Source of the DNA: JBIIUJ01 sp044340025
Lineage (GTDB): Bacteria > Pseudomonadota > Alphaproteobacteria > Caulobacterales > Aquidulcibacteraceae
Assembly: GCA_044340025.1 (NCBI GenBank)
Contig: JBIIUJ010000051.1
Coordinates: forward strand, 1-15,792
Reading direction: 5' to 3'
Length of the DNA: 15,792 bases
Part shown: positions 1-7,264 of the stretch, piece by piece
Numbering within the stretch: position 1 is the first letter of the stretch
Layout of the letters: each line of letters begins with the position of its first letter
Made by a program: the position numbers and the translations under genes
The notes under the pieces: model-generated
What the model was told of the DNA's origin: nothing
Databases searched by the model: none
What the model saw: only the letters and a program-made list of their open reading frames with translations

Positions 1-576
1 ATCGGCCGCGCCCAGTTCGGGATCGTGGTGCAGGCCCTGACGCTGCCGGGCGGTCCGGACCGGGCGATCGAGAGCTCCAACCGCCTTGCGGCCGCCCTTC
101 CCGGCACGCTGAACACCAACCCGATCGTGGCGAACTTCACCTTCGTGGGGCAACGCGTGAACGACAGCAGCAGCAGCCTCACCGGCATCATCCTGAACAA
201 CAACGGCGGATCGCCGGGTTCTTCGGGCCGCTATCTCAACGGCGTGGTCACGGGGTCCAACACCTGCCTCAACCTTGAGGCGGCCAACACCAGCCCCGCG
301 CCGCGGTTCGACTCCATGCTGCTCAACTGCCCGGGTTCGCTTGGCGCGGTGGCGACCTCGGTGCTGGCGGCTGGCGCCAACAATTCGACGGGGACCGCCA
401 GCACGCTGGTGGCGACCTTCGTGAACGGCACGGCGGAGGCGGCCCGGCCCGCGGTCGATCCCTCCACGATCGACCCCTTCTTCACCCGCACCACCTGGAT
501 CGGCGCCGTGCGCGACGCCGCTGACACCTGGTGGCGCGGCTGGAGCTGCGGCCTCGAGGCTGGTTCTTCCTGCTAA
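1..576 (+). CDS. Secreted hypothetical protein, C-terminal part (5' end outside window)
   Basis: The frame is open from the left edge to the TAA at 574-576, so at least 191 C-terminal residues are visible and the true start lies upstream; the GTG at 25 is only an internal codon. The protein is rich in Asn, Ser, Thr and Gly, with scattered cysteines, which suits an exported protein. It ends in a conserved-looking tail in which FFTRTTWIGAVRDA is followed by a Trp-rich stretch, TWWRGWSCG, and a final Cys. I recall tails of the type 'Y/WIGAV-D-W--GWTCG' on secreted proteins encoded just before TonB-dependent receptors in Caulobacter- and Sphingomonas-like bacteria; this is from memory. The next gene, 70 bases downstream, is such a receptor, so a surface or periplasmic partner in substrate capture is a reasonable inference. 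No enzymatic motif is visible. The function is unknown. Confidence 0.75.
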   Translation: MGRAQFGIVVQALTLPGGPDRAIESSNRLAAALPGTLNTNPIVANFTFVGQRVNDSSSSLTGIILNNNGGSPGSSGRYLNGVVTGSNTCLNLEAANTSPAPRFDSMLLNCPGSLGAVATSVLAAGANNSTGTASTLVATFVNGTAEAARPAVDPSTIDPFFTRTTWIGAVRDAADTWWRGWSCGLEAGSSC

Positions 577-583
577 TGCCTCT

Positions 584-610
584 GGCCCCGGCGCTTCCCG
601 CGCTGGGGCC
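584..610 (+). terminator. Strong hairpin between the secreted-protein gene and the receptor gene
   Basis: GGCCCCGGCGC at 584-594 pairs with GCGCTGGGGCC at 600-610: 11 pairs, one of them G-T, around a 5-base loop. It begins 8 bases after the stop codon and ends 36 bases before the receptor start. The run that follows (TCTTCCC) is only weakly T-rich. It could be a partial terminator or a 3'-end stabiliser that sets unequal expression of the two genes. Confidence 0.55.
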
Positions 611-646
611 TCTTCCCATGCCTGGCACCTTCACGAGGCAGACCCC

Positions 647-3256
647 ATGATCGCCCCCCGCCTGCGCCGCGCCGCCCTCCTTGGGGCCGCGAGCCTCCTT
701 CTCCCCGCCGCTGCGATGGCGCAGGCCCAGCCTGCCCCGGCCCCGGCCCCGGCCCCTGCGGCGACGCCCGCAGCAGCCCCGACCCGCGCCGAGACCGTCG
801 TGGTGCGCGGCCGCTTCATCCCCGAGCCGATGCGCACCACCTCGGAAGTGGCGAGCTTCCTGTCCGCCGAGGATCTCGCCCGAACAGGCGACGCCAATGC
901 CGCCGTGGCGCTGACGCGGCTCACGGGTCTGTCCATCGTCTCCGAGCGGTTCGTGTTCGTGCGCGGCCTGGGCGACCGGTATTCGTCGGCGCTGCTCAAC
1001 GGCTCGCCGCTGCCCAGCCCGGAGCCGCTGCGCCGGCAGGTGCCGCTCGATCTGTTCCCCTCCAACATCATTGATGGCGCGACGGTGCAGAAGACCTTCT
1101 CGCCGAACTATCCCGGCGAGTTCGGCGGCGGCATCATCGACCTGAAGACGCTCAAGACGCCGCTGCAGCCCTTCTTCACGCTGAAGGCCGGGACCGGGTT
1201 CAACACCGAATCCACGCTGCAGGAAGGCTTTGTGGTGCGCGGATCCTCGACCGACTGGCTCGGCGTGGATGACGGCCTGCGCGAACGTCCGGGCGCGCTG
1301 CGCGACGCGATCGGGCGCGGCCGCAAGATCGTGGATGGCGCTTTCACCCCTGCCGAGCTTGAGACGATCGGCGAAAGCCTGGTGAACTCGCCGCTGACAG
1401 TGATCCAGCGCACGGAGCTGAAGCCCGATTTCGAGACCGAGTTCAGCGCCGGCCAGACGTTTGAATTCGGCGACTACCGGCTGGGTCTGGTGGCGGCGGG
1501 CGGCTACTCCTCAGAGCAGCGCACGCGAGAGGCCAAGCGCACCGAAGTCGTCGGCGACGCGATCGATTCGAGCGGTGTGAACGTCGCCTCCAAGTGGGAT
1601 GTCGTGCTCAACGCCTTCGGCAGCGCCAGCCTCGGCTGGGGCGACAATGAAGTGACGCTGACCGGTTTTCTGGTGCGGTCTTCCACCAAGGACGTGCAGG
1701 TGTTCACCGGGACCGACCCCGATCTGCCGGCCAACCAGTCGCTGCGCAGCGAGAGCTCCGCCTGGTATGAGCGCCAGCTCGCCTCGCTCCAGCTGGCAGG
1801 CGAGCACCGGTTCGGCGACCTGGACGTGAAGTGGCGCGGCTCCTACGCGCAATCGACGCGCGAGGCGCCGTACGAGCGCTCGGTCGTCTATTCGGTGGTG
1901 GATGGCGTCGCCTCTTTCCAGGCCGGCAACACGCCCAACGAGACCCGCTTTTCCGATCTGACCGACGAGGTTCTGAGCGGCGGGGCGGACCTCACCTACA
2001 CCACCCAGATCGGCGCGCGCGAACTGGTCGTTTCGGGCGGCGTCGTCGCGTCCCAGACCGATCGCGAGTTCGAGATCCTGCGCTTCGCCTTCACCGGTCC
2101 GCGCGGTCCCACGCCGTCCGATGTGCTGCGCGCCCGGATCGACTTCCTGTTCTCGCCCGACAATATCGATCCGCGCCGCTTCGTGCTGAACGAGACCACC
2201 GGCAAGGACGACGCCTATGTCGGCGAGCTGACAAATACTGCTGCCTATGTCGGCCTCGACGGCGAGCTGACGAGCTTCATCCGCGCCGCGATCGGCCTGC
2301 GCTACGAGGACAGCGAGCAGAGCGTGGTTACGGGCAATCGCTTCGGCGAAATCCCCACCGCTCCGGTGAACATCGCCAAGTCCTATGTTCTGCCGGCCGC
2401 CACCTTCACGTGGAACTTCGCGGACGATCTGCAGCTGCGGCTTGGCTATTCCCAGACGATTGCACGTCCGCAGTTCCGGGAACTGGCCTTCACGCCCTTC
2501 ATCGACCCCGACACCGACCGGACCTATGAAGGCAACCCCTTCCTGACCGACAGCGAGTTCAAGAACTACGATGCACGGCTGGAGTATTACTTCGGTCGCG
2601 GCCAGTTCGTGACGGGGGCGGTGTTCTACAAGACCATCGAAAACCCGATTGAGGAAGTGATCGTGCCGGCCCAGTCAGGCGCCACGATCACACGCTTCCT
2701 CAACGCGCCCGAGGCGACCCTTTACGGGGTCGAAGTCGAGTTCCGCACCACGTTCGAAATGCCGTTCGAGGCGCCCTTCCTCGTCGAGCCGACCTGGCTG
2801 TTCAACATCAATTATACCTACACGTCTTCGGAAGTGACGGCGGGGTCTGGCTCCACGGTGGTCAGCCCGATCGACTTCCGGCGGGTGGCGGCTTCGCAAT
2901 TCGGCCTCGACGGCTCCGAGCTTCAGGGTACGCCCGAGCACATCGTGAACCTTCAGTTCGGCTACGAGACCGACATGAGCCAGCTCACGCTGATCGCGGG
3001 CTATGTGTCGGAACGGATCGCTCAGCGCGGTCTTGGCGCGCTGCCCACCGTGTTTGATGAGCCCGGCGTCAACCTCGACCTCGTGCTGCGGCAGGATTTC
3101 GAGGTGTTTGGCACGCTCCTCACGTTTGGCGCTTCGGGCCGAAACCTGCTCGGGACGGACTTCCAGGAATACCAGGTCTCCCGCCTCGGCCGGACGGACT
3201 ACAACACCTATGCGCGCGGGCGTTCGTTCTCGTTGAGCGTGACGGCGAAGTGGTGA
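647..3256 (+). CDS. TonB-dependent outer-membrane receptor
   Basis: This 869-residue protein should form a 22-strand outer-membrane barrel with an N-terminal plug and import a scarce ligand using TonB-ExbBD energy. Residues 1-25 look like a signal peptide (Arg-rich start, Leu/Ala core, AMA before the cleavage region). A Pro-Ala linker follows at about 28-45, then a TonB-box-like ETVVVRG at 49-55. The plug, at about 60-190, contains VRGLGDRYSSALLNG, the LDLFPSNII segment and a PGEFGGGIIDL strand, all typical of the family. The rest is barrel, and the last residue is Trp, as expected for outer-membrane insertion. The ATG at 647 has an AGG at 636-638 with suitable spacing. No substrate can be read from the sequence. 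There is no adjacent FecR/sigma pair or iron-box sequence, so a siderophore role is not supported. The upstream secreted protein is probably its partner. Confidence 0.95.
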   Translation: MIAPRLRRAALLGAASLLLPAAAMAQAQPAPAPAPAPAATPAAAPTRAETVVVRGRFIPEPMRTTSEVASFLSAEDLARTGDANAAVALTRLTGLSIVSERFVFVRGLGDRYSSALLNGSPLPSPEPLRRQVPLDLFPSNIIDGATVQKTFSPNYPGEFGGGIIDLKTLKTPLQPFFTLKAGTGFNTESTLQEGFVVRGSSTDWLGVDDGLRERPGALRDAIGRGRKIVDGAFTPAELETIGESLVNSPLTVIQRTELKPDFETEFSAGQTFEFGDYRLGLVAAGGYSSEQRTREAKRTEVVGDAIDSSGVNVASKWDVVLNAFGSASLGWGDNEVTLTGFLVRSSTKDVQVFTGTDPDLPANQSLRSESSAWYERQLASLQLAGEHRFGDLDVKWRGSYAQSTREAPYERSVVYSVVDGVASFQAGNTPNETRFSDLTDEVLSGGADLTYTTQIGARELVVSGGVVASQTDREFEILRFAFTGPRGPTPSDVLRARIDFLFSPDNIDPRRFVLNETTGKDDAYVGELTNTAAYVGLDGELTSFIRAAIGLRYEDSEQSVVTGNRFGEIPTAPVNIAKSYVLPAATFTWNFADDLQLRLGYSQTIARPQFRELAFTPFIDPDTDRTYEGNPFLTDSEFKNYDARLEYYFGRGQFVTGAVFYKTIENPIEEVIVPAQSGATITRFLNAPEATLYGVEVEFRTTFEMPFEAPFLVEPTWLFNINYTYTSSEVTAGSGSTVVSPIDFRRVAASQFGLDGSELQGTPEHIVNLQFGYETDMSQLTLIAGYVSERIAQRGLGALPTVFDEPGVNLDLVLRQDFEVFGTLLTFGASGRNLLGTDFQEYQVSRLGRTDYNTYARGRSFSLSVTAKW

Positions 3257-3261
3257 GCGGC

Positions 3262-3290
3262 GCGCCGCCGGCTGCTCAGGCTGGCGGCGC
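3262..3290. terminator. Bidirectional hairpin between converging receptor and rsmD genes
   Basis: GCGCCGCCGGC at 3262-3272 pairs with GCTGGCGGCGC at 3280-3290: 11 pairs with one G-T and a 7-base loop. It starts 6 bases after the receptor stop, and the rsmD stop (3276-3278) lies in its loop. The position suits a shared terminator for two converging genes. There is no long T-tract on either side. Confidence 0.5.
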
Positions 3291-3824
3291 CCGGCAAAAC
3301 CAGACCCGCGCCGCGCCATAGGCGCGATCGTCGGCCACGATGAGGCCCTGCGGTGCCGGCTCGCCCCGGCCGCGCTCGAACACGATCAGCGCGTCAGCCG
3401 CGATCCAGCCCAGCGCTGCGGCGCGGGCCAGCGCCGCCTCGCCCAGTCCAGAGCCATAGGGCGGGTCAACAAAGACCAGGTCCGCCGCCGGGCCGGGCGC
3501 GCGCGGCAGCCGGGCGGCGTCTGCGGCCAGCACCCGCGCGGCCGGGCCGAAAGGGGCGGCATTGGCTCTGAGCGCGACCAGCGCGGCGCGATCGCTCTCC
3601 ACCAGAACGGCGCCCGCCGCCCCGCGCGAGAGCGCCTCCAGACCCAGGGCGCCCGAGCCTGCAAACAGGTCCAGCACCTGACGGTCCGCCACCCCGCCGG
3701 CGAAGGCGGCATGGTCCAGAATGTTGAAGATCGCCTGGCGCGCCCGGTCTGACGTCGGCCTGGTGGCCGCGCCAGGCGGAACCGCCAGGGCCCGGCCGCG
3801 AAACCGCCCGCCCGTGATCCGCAC
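3276..3824 (-). CDS. rsmD: 16S rRNA (guanine(966)-N(2))-methyltransferase RsmD
   Basis: RsmD methylates G966 of 16S rRNA in the 30S subunit using S-adenosylmethionine. The start chosen is the GTG at 3824-3822, giving 182 residues beginning MRITGGRFRGR, the usual RsmD start. It lies 14 bases past the rfbB stop and behind a G-rich ribosome-binding stretch. A longer reading to 3866 would add 14 residues and overlap rfbB. Visible motifs are RPTSDRARQAIFNIL at 22-36, the SAM-binding DLFAGSGALG at 52-61 and the catalytic DPPYG at 120-124. The length matches the family. It is the last gene of the rhamnose operon and is probably co-transcribed. A link between this housekeeping RNA enzyme and the sugar genes is likely only positional. 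Confidence 0.92.
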   Translation of the reverse strand: MRITGGRFRGRALAVPPGAATRPTSDRARQAIFNILDHAAFAGGVADRQVLDLFAGSGALGLEALSRGAAGAVLVESDRAALVALRANAAPFGPAARVLAADAARLPRAPGPAADLVFVDPPYGSGLGEAALARAAALGWIAADALIVFERGRGEPAPQGLIVADDRAYGAARVWFCRAPPA

Positions 3825-3838
3825 GCCCGCCCGCCCCG

Positions 3839-4894
3839 TCAGGCCCGCGCGAGGATCGCCCGCCACCAGGTCTCGTTGGCGAGATACCAGTCGATGGTGG
3901 CGCCGAGCGCCTGATCGAAGCTGAACGCGGCGCTGTAGCCCAGTTCGGCGCGCGCCTTGGTCTCGTCAATCGCATAGCGGCGGTCGTGACCGGCCCGGTC
4001 CTTCACGAAGGTCTTGAGGCTGGCGGTGGGCTGGCCCTTCGCCGCCGGCGCTTCAGGGTAGCGGGTGGCCAGCGCCGGGTTGGCGGCGAATGCGCGATCA
4101 ACTGCGGCGCAGAGCGTGTCGATCACGGTGAGGTTGGGCACCTCCTCGCCGCCGCCGATGTTGTAGGTCTCCCCCGGCGCGCCGCGGCGGATCGCCAGAT
4201 CGATGCCCCGGCAGTGATCTTCCACATAAAGCCAGTCGCGCACGTTCATCCCGTCGCCATAGATCGGCAGCGGCTTGCCCGAGAGCGCGTTGATCAGGAA
4301 CAGCGGGATCAGCTTTTCCGGGAACTGATAGGGCCCGTAATTGTTCGAGCAATTGGTGGTCGTCACCTCCAGCCCGAAGGTATGGTGATAGGCCCGCACC
4401 AGATGGTCGCTTGCAGCCTTGCTCGCCGAATAGGGGCTGTTGGGCGCATAGGGCGTGGTCTCGGAAAAGGCGGGATCGTCCGCCCCCAGCGAGCCATACA
4501 CCTCATCTGTCGAGACATGGTGGAAACGGTGCGACTCGCCCGAGCCCGAAAGCCAGACCGCGCGCGCGGCCTTCAAAAGGCTGTGGGTGCCGATGATGTT
4601 GGTCTGGATGAAGGCATCCGGCCCGGTGATCGAGCGATCCACATGGCTTTCGGCGGCGAAATGCACCAGCGTATCGACGTGGTAGTCCCGCAACAGCCGC
4701 TCGACCAGAGCCTGATCGGCGATGTCGCCCTTCACGAAGGTCACATCGGCCACGCCGTCGAGGTTTTCCCGCACCCCGGCGTAGGTCAGCAGATCGAGCA
4801 CGACGAGCCCGTCGCCAGGATAGGCCTTGCGCCAATAACGCACGAAATTAGCGCCGATGAAGCCGGCGCCGCCGGTGACGAGAAGCGAAGCCAT
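3839..4894 (-). CDS. rfbB: dTDP-glucose 4,6-dehydratase (RmlB/RfbB)
   Basis: This enzyme converts dTDP-glucose to dTDP-4-keto-6-deoxyglucose, the second step of dTDP-L-rhamnose synthesis, in the cytoplasm. I start it at the ATG at 4894-4892 (MASLLVTGGAGFIG, 351 residues), because this matches family length and shares a base with the rfbD stop (TGATG). An upstream in-frame ATG at 4945 would add 17 unconvincing residues. The NAD-binding GGAGFIG is at 8-14. The catalytic triplet Thr-Asp-Glu is at 129-131 in STDEVYG, the YSASK pair is Tyr155/Lys159, and the conserved NCSNNYGPYQ and GHDRRYAID segments are present. A short extra loop sits at about 283-295. It is the last sugar gene of the operon, before rsmD. 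Confidence 0.96.
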   Translation of the reverse strand: MASLLVTGGAGFIGANFVRYWRKAYPGDGLVVLDLLTYAGVRENLDGVADVTFVKGDIADQALVERLLRDYHVDTLVHFAAESHVDRSITGPDAFIQTNIIGTHSLLKAARAVWLSGSGESHRFHHVSTDEVYGSLGADDPAFSETTPYAPNSPYSASKAASDHLVRAYHHTFGLEVTTTNCSNNYGPYQFPEKLIPLFLINALSGKPLPIYGDGMNVRDWLYVEDHCRGIDLAIRRGAPGETYNIGGGEEVPNLTVIDTLCAAVDRAFAANPALATRYPEAPAAKGQPTASLKTFVKDRAGHDRRYAIDETKARAELGYSAAFSFDQALGATIDWYLANETWWRAILARA

Positions 4895-5760
4895 CAGGAA
4901 AGCGCCTTCAGTTCGGACAGCATGGCGCGAAGGCTCTCGCGCCAATGAGGGGCGGGCGCGCCGAGAAGCGCCCAGGTGGAAGTTTTGTCGAGCACGCTGT
5001 AGGCCGGCCGCGCCGCCGGCGTGGGATAGTCCTGCGTGCGGATCGGGGTGATGACCGGCATGGCTGGCAGAAGCCCCAGCGCCAGCGCCTCTTCCGCGAT
5101 CGCCACGGCGAAGTCATACCAGCTTGCTGCGCCAGCGTCGGTGGCGTGGTGGAAGCCCGTCGCGCCGGCCGCGTCAAGCCCCAGCAGGGCGCGTGCAAGG
5201 GTGGTCGCCCAGGTGGGCGTGCCGATCTGGTCGGCCACCACGCTCACCGCGCCCCGGTCGCGCATCAGACGCAGCATCGTGTGCACGAAATTGCGCCCCT
5301 GAGCGGCATAGACCCAGGCCGTCCGCACCACCAGCGCTTCGGGATATGCGGCCAGAACGGCCAGTTCCCCGTCCCGCTTGGTGCGGCCATAGACGCCGAG
5401 CGGGCTGGGCGCGGCCTCCGGTGGATAGGGGGTCGAACGGGCGCCATCGAACACGAAATCGGTCGAGACATGGATCATCCGCGCGCCTGCGGCCCGCGCC
5501 GCCGCCGCGATCAGACCGGGCGCGCGCGCGTTGATGGCGGCCGACAGCGCCCCTTCCGTCTCTGCCGCGTCCACGGCGGTATGGGCGGCGCAATTGATCA
5601 CCAGCGTCGGACGGGCCGCTGCGATCGCCGCGCCCACCGCGTCGGCGTCCGTAATGTCGAGGTCGGGCAGATCGGTGGCGACCACGCGGGTATCCGCCGG
5701 CGCAATCGCCTGGAGCGCGCGGCCGAGCTGACCGTTCGCCCCGGTGAGAAACAGGGTCAT
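4894..5760 (-). CDS. rfbD: dTDP-4-dehydrorhamnose reductase (RmlD/RfbD)
   Basis: RfbD reduces dTDP-4-keto-L-rhamnose to dTDP-L-rhamnose, the last step of the pathway. The 288 residues match family length. The nucleotide-binding GANGQLG is at 7-13, with no Gly-rich insertion. STDFVFDG carries Thr100 and Asp101, and YGRTK supplies Tyr124 and Lys128. The conserved DQIGTPTWA is at 177-185. The ATG at 5760-5758 overlaps the rfbC stop in an ATGA, which fixes the start and suggests translational coupling. Its own stop overlaps the rfbB start by one base. Confidence 0.96.
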   Translation of the reverse strand: MTLFLTGANGQLGRALQAIAPADTRVVATDLPDLDITDADAVGAAIAAARPTLVINCAAHTAVDAAETEGALSAAINARAPGLIAAAARAAGARMIHVSTDFVFDGARSTPYPPEAAPSPLGVYGRTKRDGELAVLAAYPEALVVRTAWVYAAQGRNFVHTMLRLMRDRGAVSVVADQIGTPTWATTLARALLGLDAAGATGFHHATDAGAASWYDFAVAIAEEALALGLLPAMPVITPIRTQDYPTPAARPAYSVLDKTSTWALLGAPAPHWRESLRAMLSELKALS

Positions 5761-6305
5761 GGAAAAGCCTCGGCGGCGCCGAGCGGCACGCCGGCGGCGT
5801 CCTTGGCCGACAGCAGCGGCGCCGCGCCCAGATCCGGCCAGTCGATCCCGATCGCCGGGTCATTCCAGAGCAGGGAGCGTTCCGCCGCCGGCAGATACAG
5901 ATCGGTGCACTTGTAGGTGACTTCGGTCCCGTCCTCGAGGCTGAGGAATCCATGGGCGAAGCCTTCCGGCACCCACAGCATCGCCTTGTTCTCCGCAGAG
6001 AGCGTCACGCCCGCCCATTGACCGAACGTGGGCGAGGAGCGTCGCAGGTCCACCGCCACGTCGAAGATGGCCCCGGCGACGCAGCGCACCAGTTTTCCCT
6101 GCGTCTGCTGCAGCTGATAGTGCAGACCGCGCAGGATGCCCTTGGCGGAGCGGGAATGATTGTCCTGCACCCAGCGGGTCGGCAGGCCGAGGGCGGCGAA
6201 CTTCTCGGCGTGATAGGTCTCCATGAAGAAACCGCGCGCATCGCCAAACACCTGCGGCTCCACGACAAGCACGTCAGGCAGGGTCGGGGTCGGGGTCGCC
6301 TTCAT
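5757..6305 (-). CDS. rfbC: dTDP-4-dehydrorhamnose 3,5-epimerase (RmlC/RfbC)
   Basis: RfbC epimerises C3 and C5 of dTDP-4-keto-6-deoxyglucose, the third step of the pathway. The protein has 182 residues, the normal size for this dimeric cupin. Visible family features are GDARGFFMETY at 21-31, QDNHS at 47-51, RGLHYQ with the catalytic His62, Lys71, WVPEGFAHGF at 111-120 and TYKCTDLY with Tyr131. The start ATG at 6305-6303 overlaps the rfbA stop in an ATGA, and its stop overlaps the rfbD start the same way. No missing active-site residue was noticed. Confidence 0.96.
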   Translation of the reverse strand: MKATPTPTLPDVLVVEPQVFGDARGFFMETYHAEKFAALGLPTRWVQDNHSRSAKGILRGLHYQLQQTQGKLVRCVAGAIFDVAVDLRRSSPTFGQWAGVTLSAENKAMLWVPEGFAHGFLSLEDGTEVTYKCTDLYLPAAERSLLWNDPAIGIDWPDLGAAPLLSAKDAAGVPLGAAEAFP

Positions 6306-7183
6306 GACGCGGGCCGATAGGACAGAACGCTCATCAGATACTTGCCATAGCCGGAATTCATCTGCGGCTTGGCCAGCGCTTCAAGCTGGTCTGCGGTGAT
6401 GAAGCCCTGCCGGTAGGCGATCTCTTCAGGGCAAGCGATCCGCAGGCCCTGGCGCTCCTCGATGACGCGCACGAACTGGCTGGCGTCGAGCAGGCTGGCA
6501 TGGGTGCCGGTATCCAGCCAGGCATAGCCGCGCCCCATGATCTCCACATTCAACGCGCCCTGTTCGAGATAGACGTGGTTCATGTCGGTGATTTCCAGCT
6601 CCCCGCGAGGGGACGGCCTGATCGCGCGGGCGACGTCGACGGCCGTCTCGTCATAGAAATAAAGGCCCGTCACGGCGTAGTTCGATTTCGGGTCCTTCGG
6701 CTTTTCCTCGATGGTCTCGGCCTTGCCGAACGCGTCGAACGAGACCACGCCATAGCGCTCCGGGTCGTTCACATAATAGCCGAACACGGTGGCGCCGGTC
6801 GGGCGTGTATCGGCCTGACGCAGGAGCTGCGGAATGCCGTGGCCGAAGAACAGGTTGTCGCCCAGAATCAGACAGGACGGCTTGCCGCCGATGAAGTCGG
6901 CCCCGATGTGGAACGCCTGCGCCAGACCCTCCGGTCTGGGCTGCACGGCATATTGGATTTCCAGCCCCCAGGCCGAGCCGTCGCCCAGCAGACGCTCGAA
7001 CAGGGGCGTGTCCTGCGGCGTCGAGATCACCAGAATCTCCCGCATTCCCGCCAGCATCAGCGTGGAGAGCGGATAATAGATCATCGGCTTGTCATAGACG
7101 GGCATCAGTTGTTTGCTGATCACCCGCGTCGCCGGATGCAAACGGGTGCCGGACCCGCCCGCGAGAATGATGCCTCTCCGCAT
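6302..7183 (-). CDS. rfbA: Glucose-1-phosphate thymidylyltransferase (RmlA/RfbA)
   Basis: RfbA joins dTTP and glucose-1-phosphate to make dTDP-glucose, the committed and usually feedback-regulated step of rhamnose synthesis. Starting at the ATG at 7183-7181 (MRRGIILAGGSGTRL) gives 293 residues, the family norm, and places AGGGA about 7 bases upstream; an in-frame ATG at 7240 would add 19 atypical residues. The nucleotide-binding GGSGTRL is at 9-15, KQLMPVYDKPM at 24-34, the metal-binding Asp109 in ILGDN, EEKP at 159-162 and WLDTGTH at 222-228. It is the first gene of the rfbA-C-D-B-rsmD operon. The 81 bases upstream, to the phosphatase gene, may hold its own promoter or only a gap in a longer transcript. 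Confidence 0.96.
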   Translation of the reverse strand: MRRGIILAGGSGTRLHPATRVISKQLMPVYDKPMIYYPLSTLMLAGMREILVISTPQDTPLFERLLGDGSAWGLEIQYAVQPRPEGLAQAFHIGADFIGGKPSCLILGDNLFFGHGIPQLLRQADTRPTGATVFGYYVNDPERYGVVSFDAFGKAETIEEKPKDPKSNYAVTGLYFYDETAVDVARAIRPSPRGELEITDMNHVYLEQGALNVEIMGRGYAWLDTGTHASLLDASQFVRVIEERQGLRIACPEEIAYRQGFITADQLEALAKPQMNSGYGKYLMSVLSYRPAS

Positions 7184-7264
7184 GAAATCGTCCCTGTTGC
7201 CGCCCCCGCGCGCTGCAAGCCTTAGGCCATCCCCGCGCAAGAGACGAGATGGCGGCGCGCGGAC

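Noticed and set aside
736..760. Short CCCCGG-type repeat in the receptor gene
   Set aside because: It encodes the Pro-Ala linker after the signal peptide; ordinary low-complexity coding sequence.
3986..5916. Two plus-strand open frames of about 320 codons across rfbB and rfbD
   Set aside because: Both are antisense to enzymes with complete active-site motifs and are rich in Arg, Gly and His without recognisable features.
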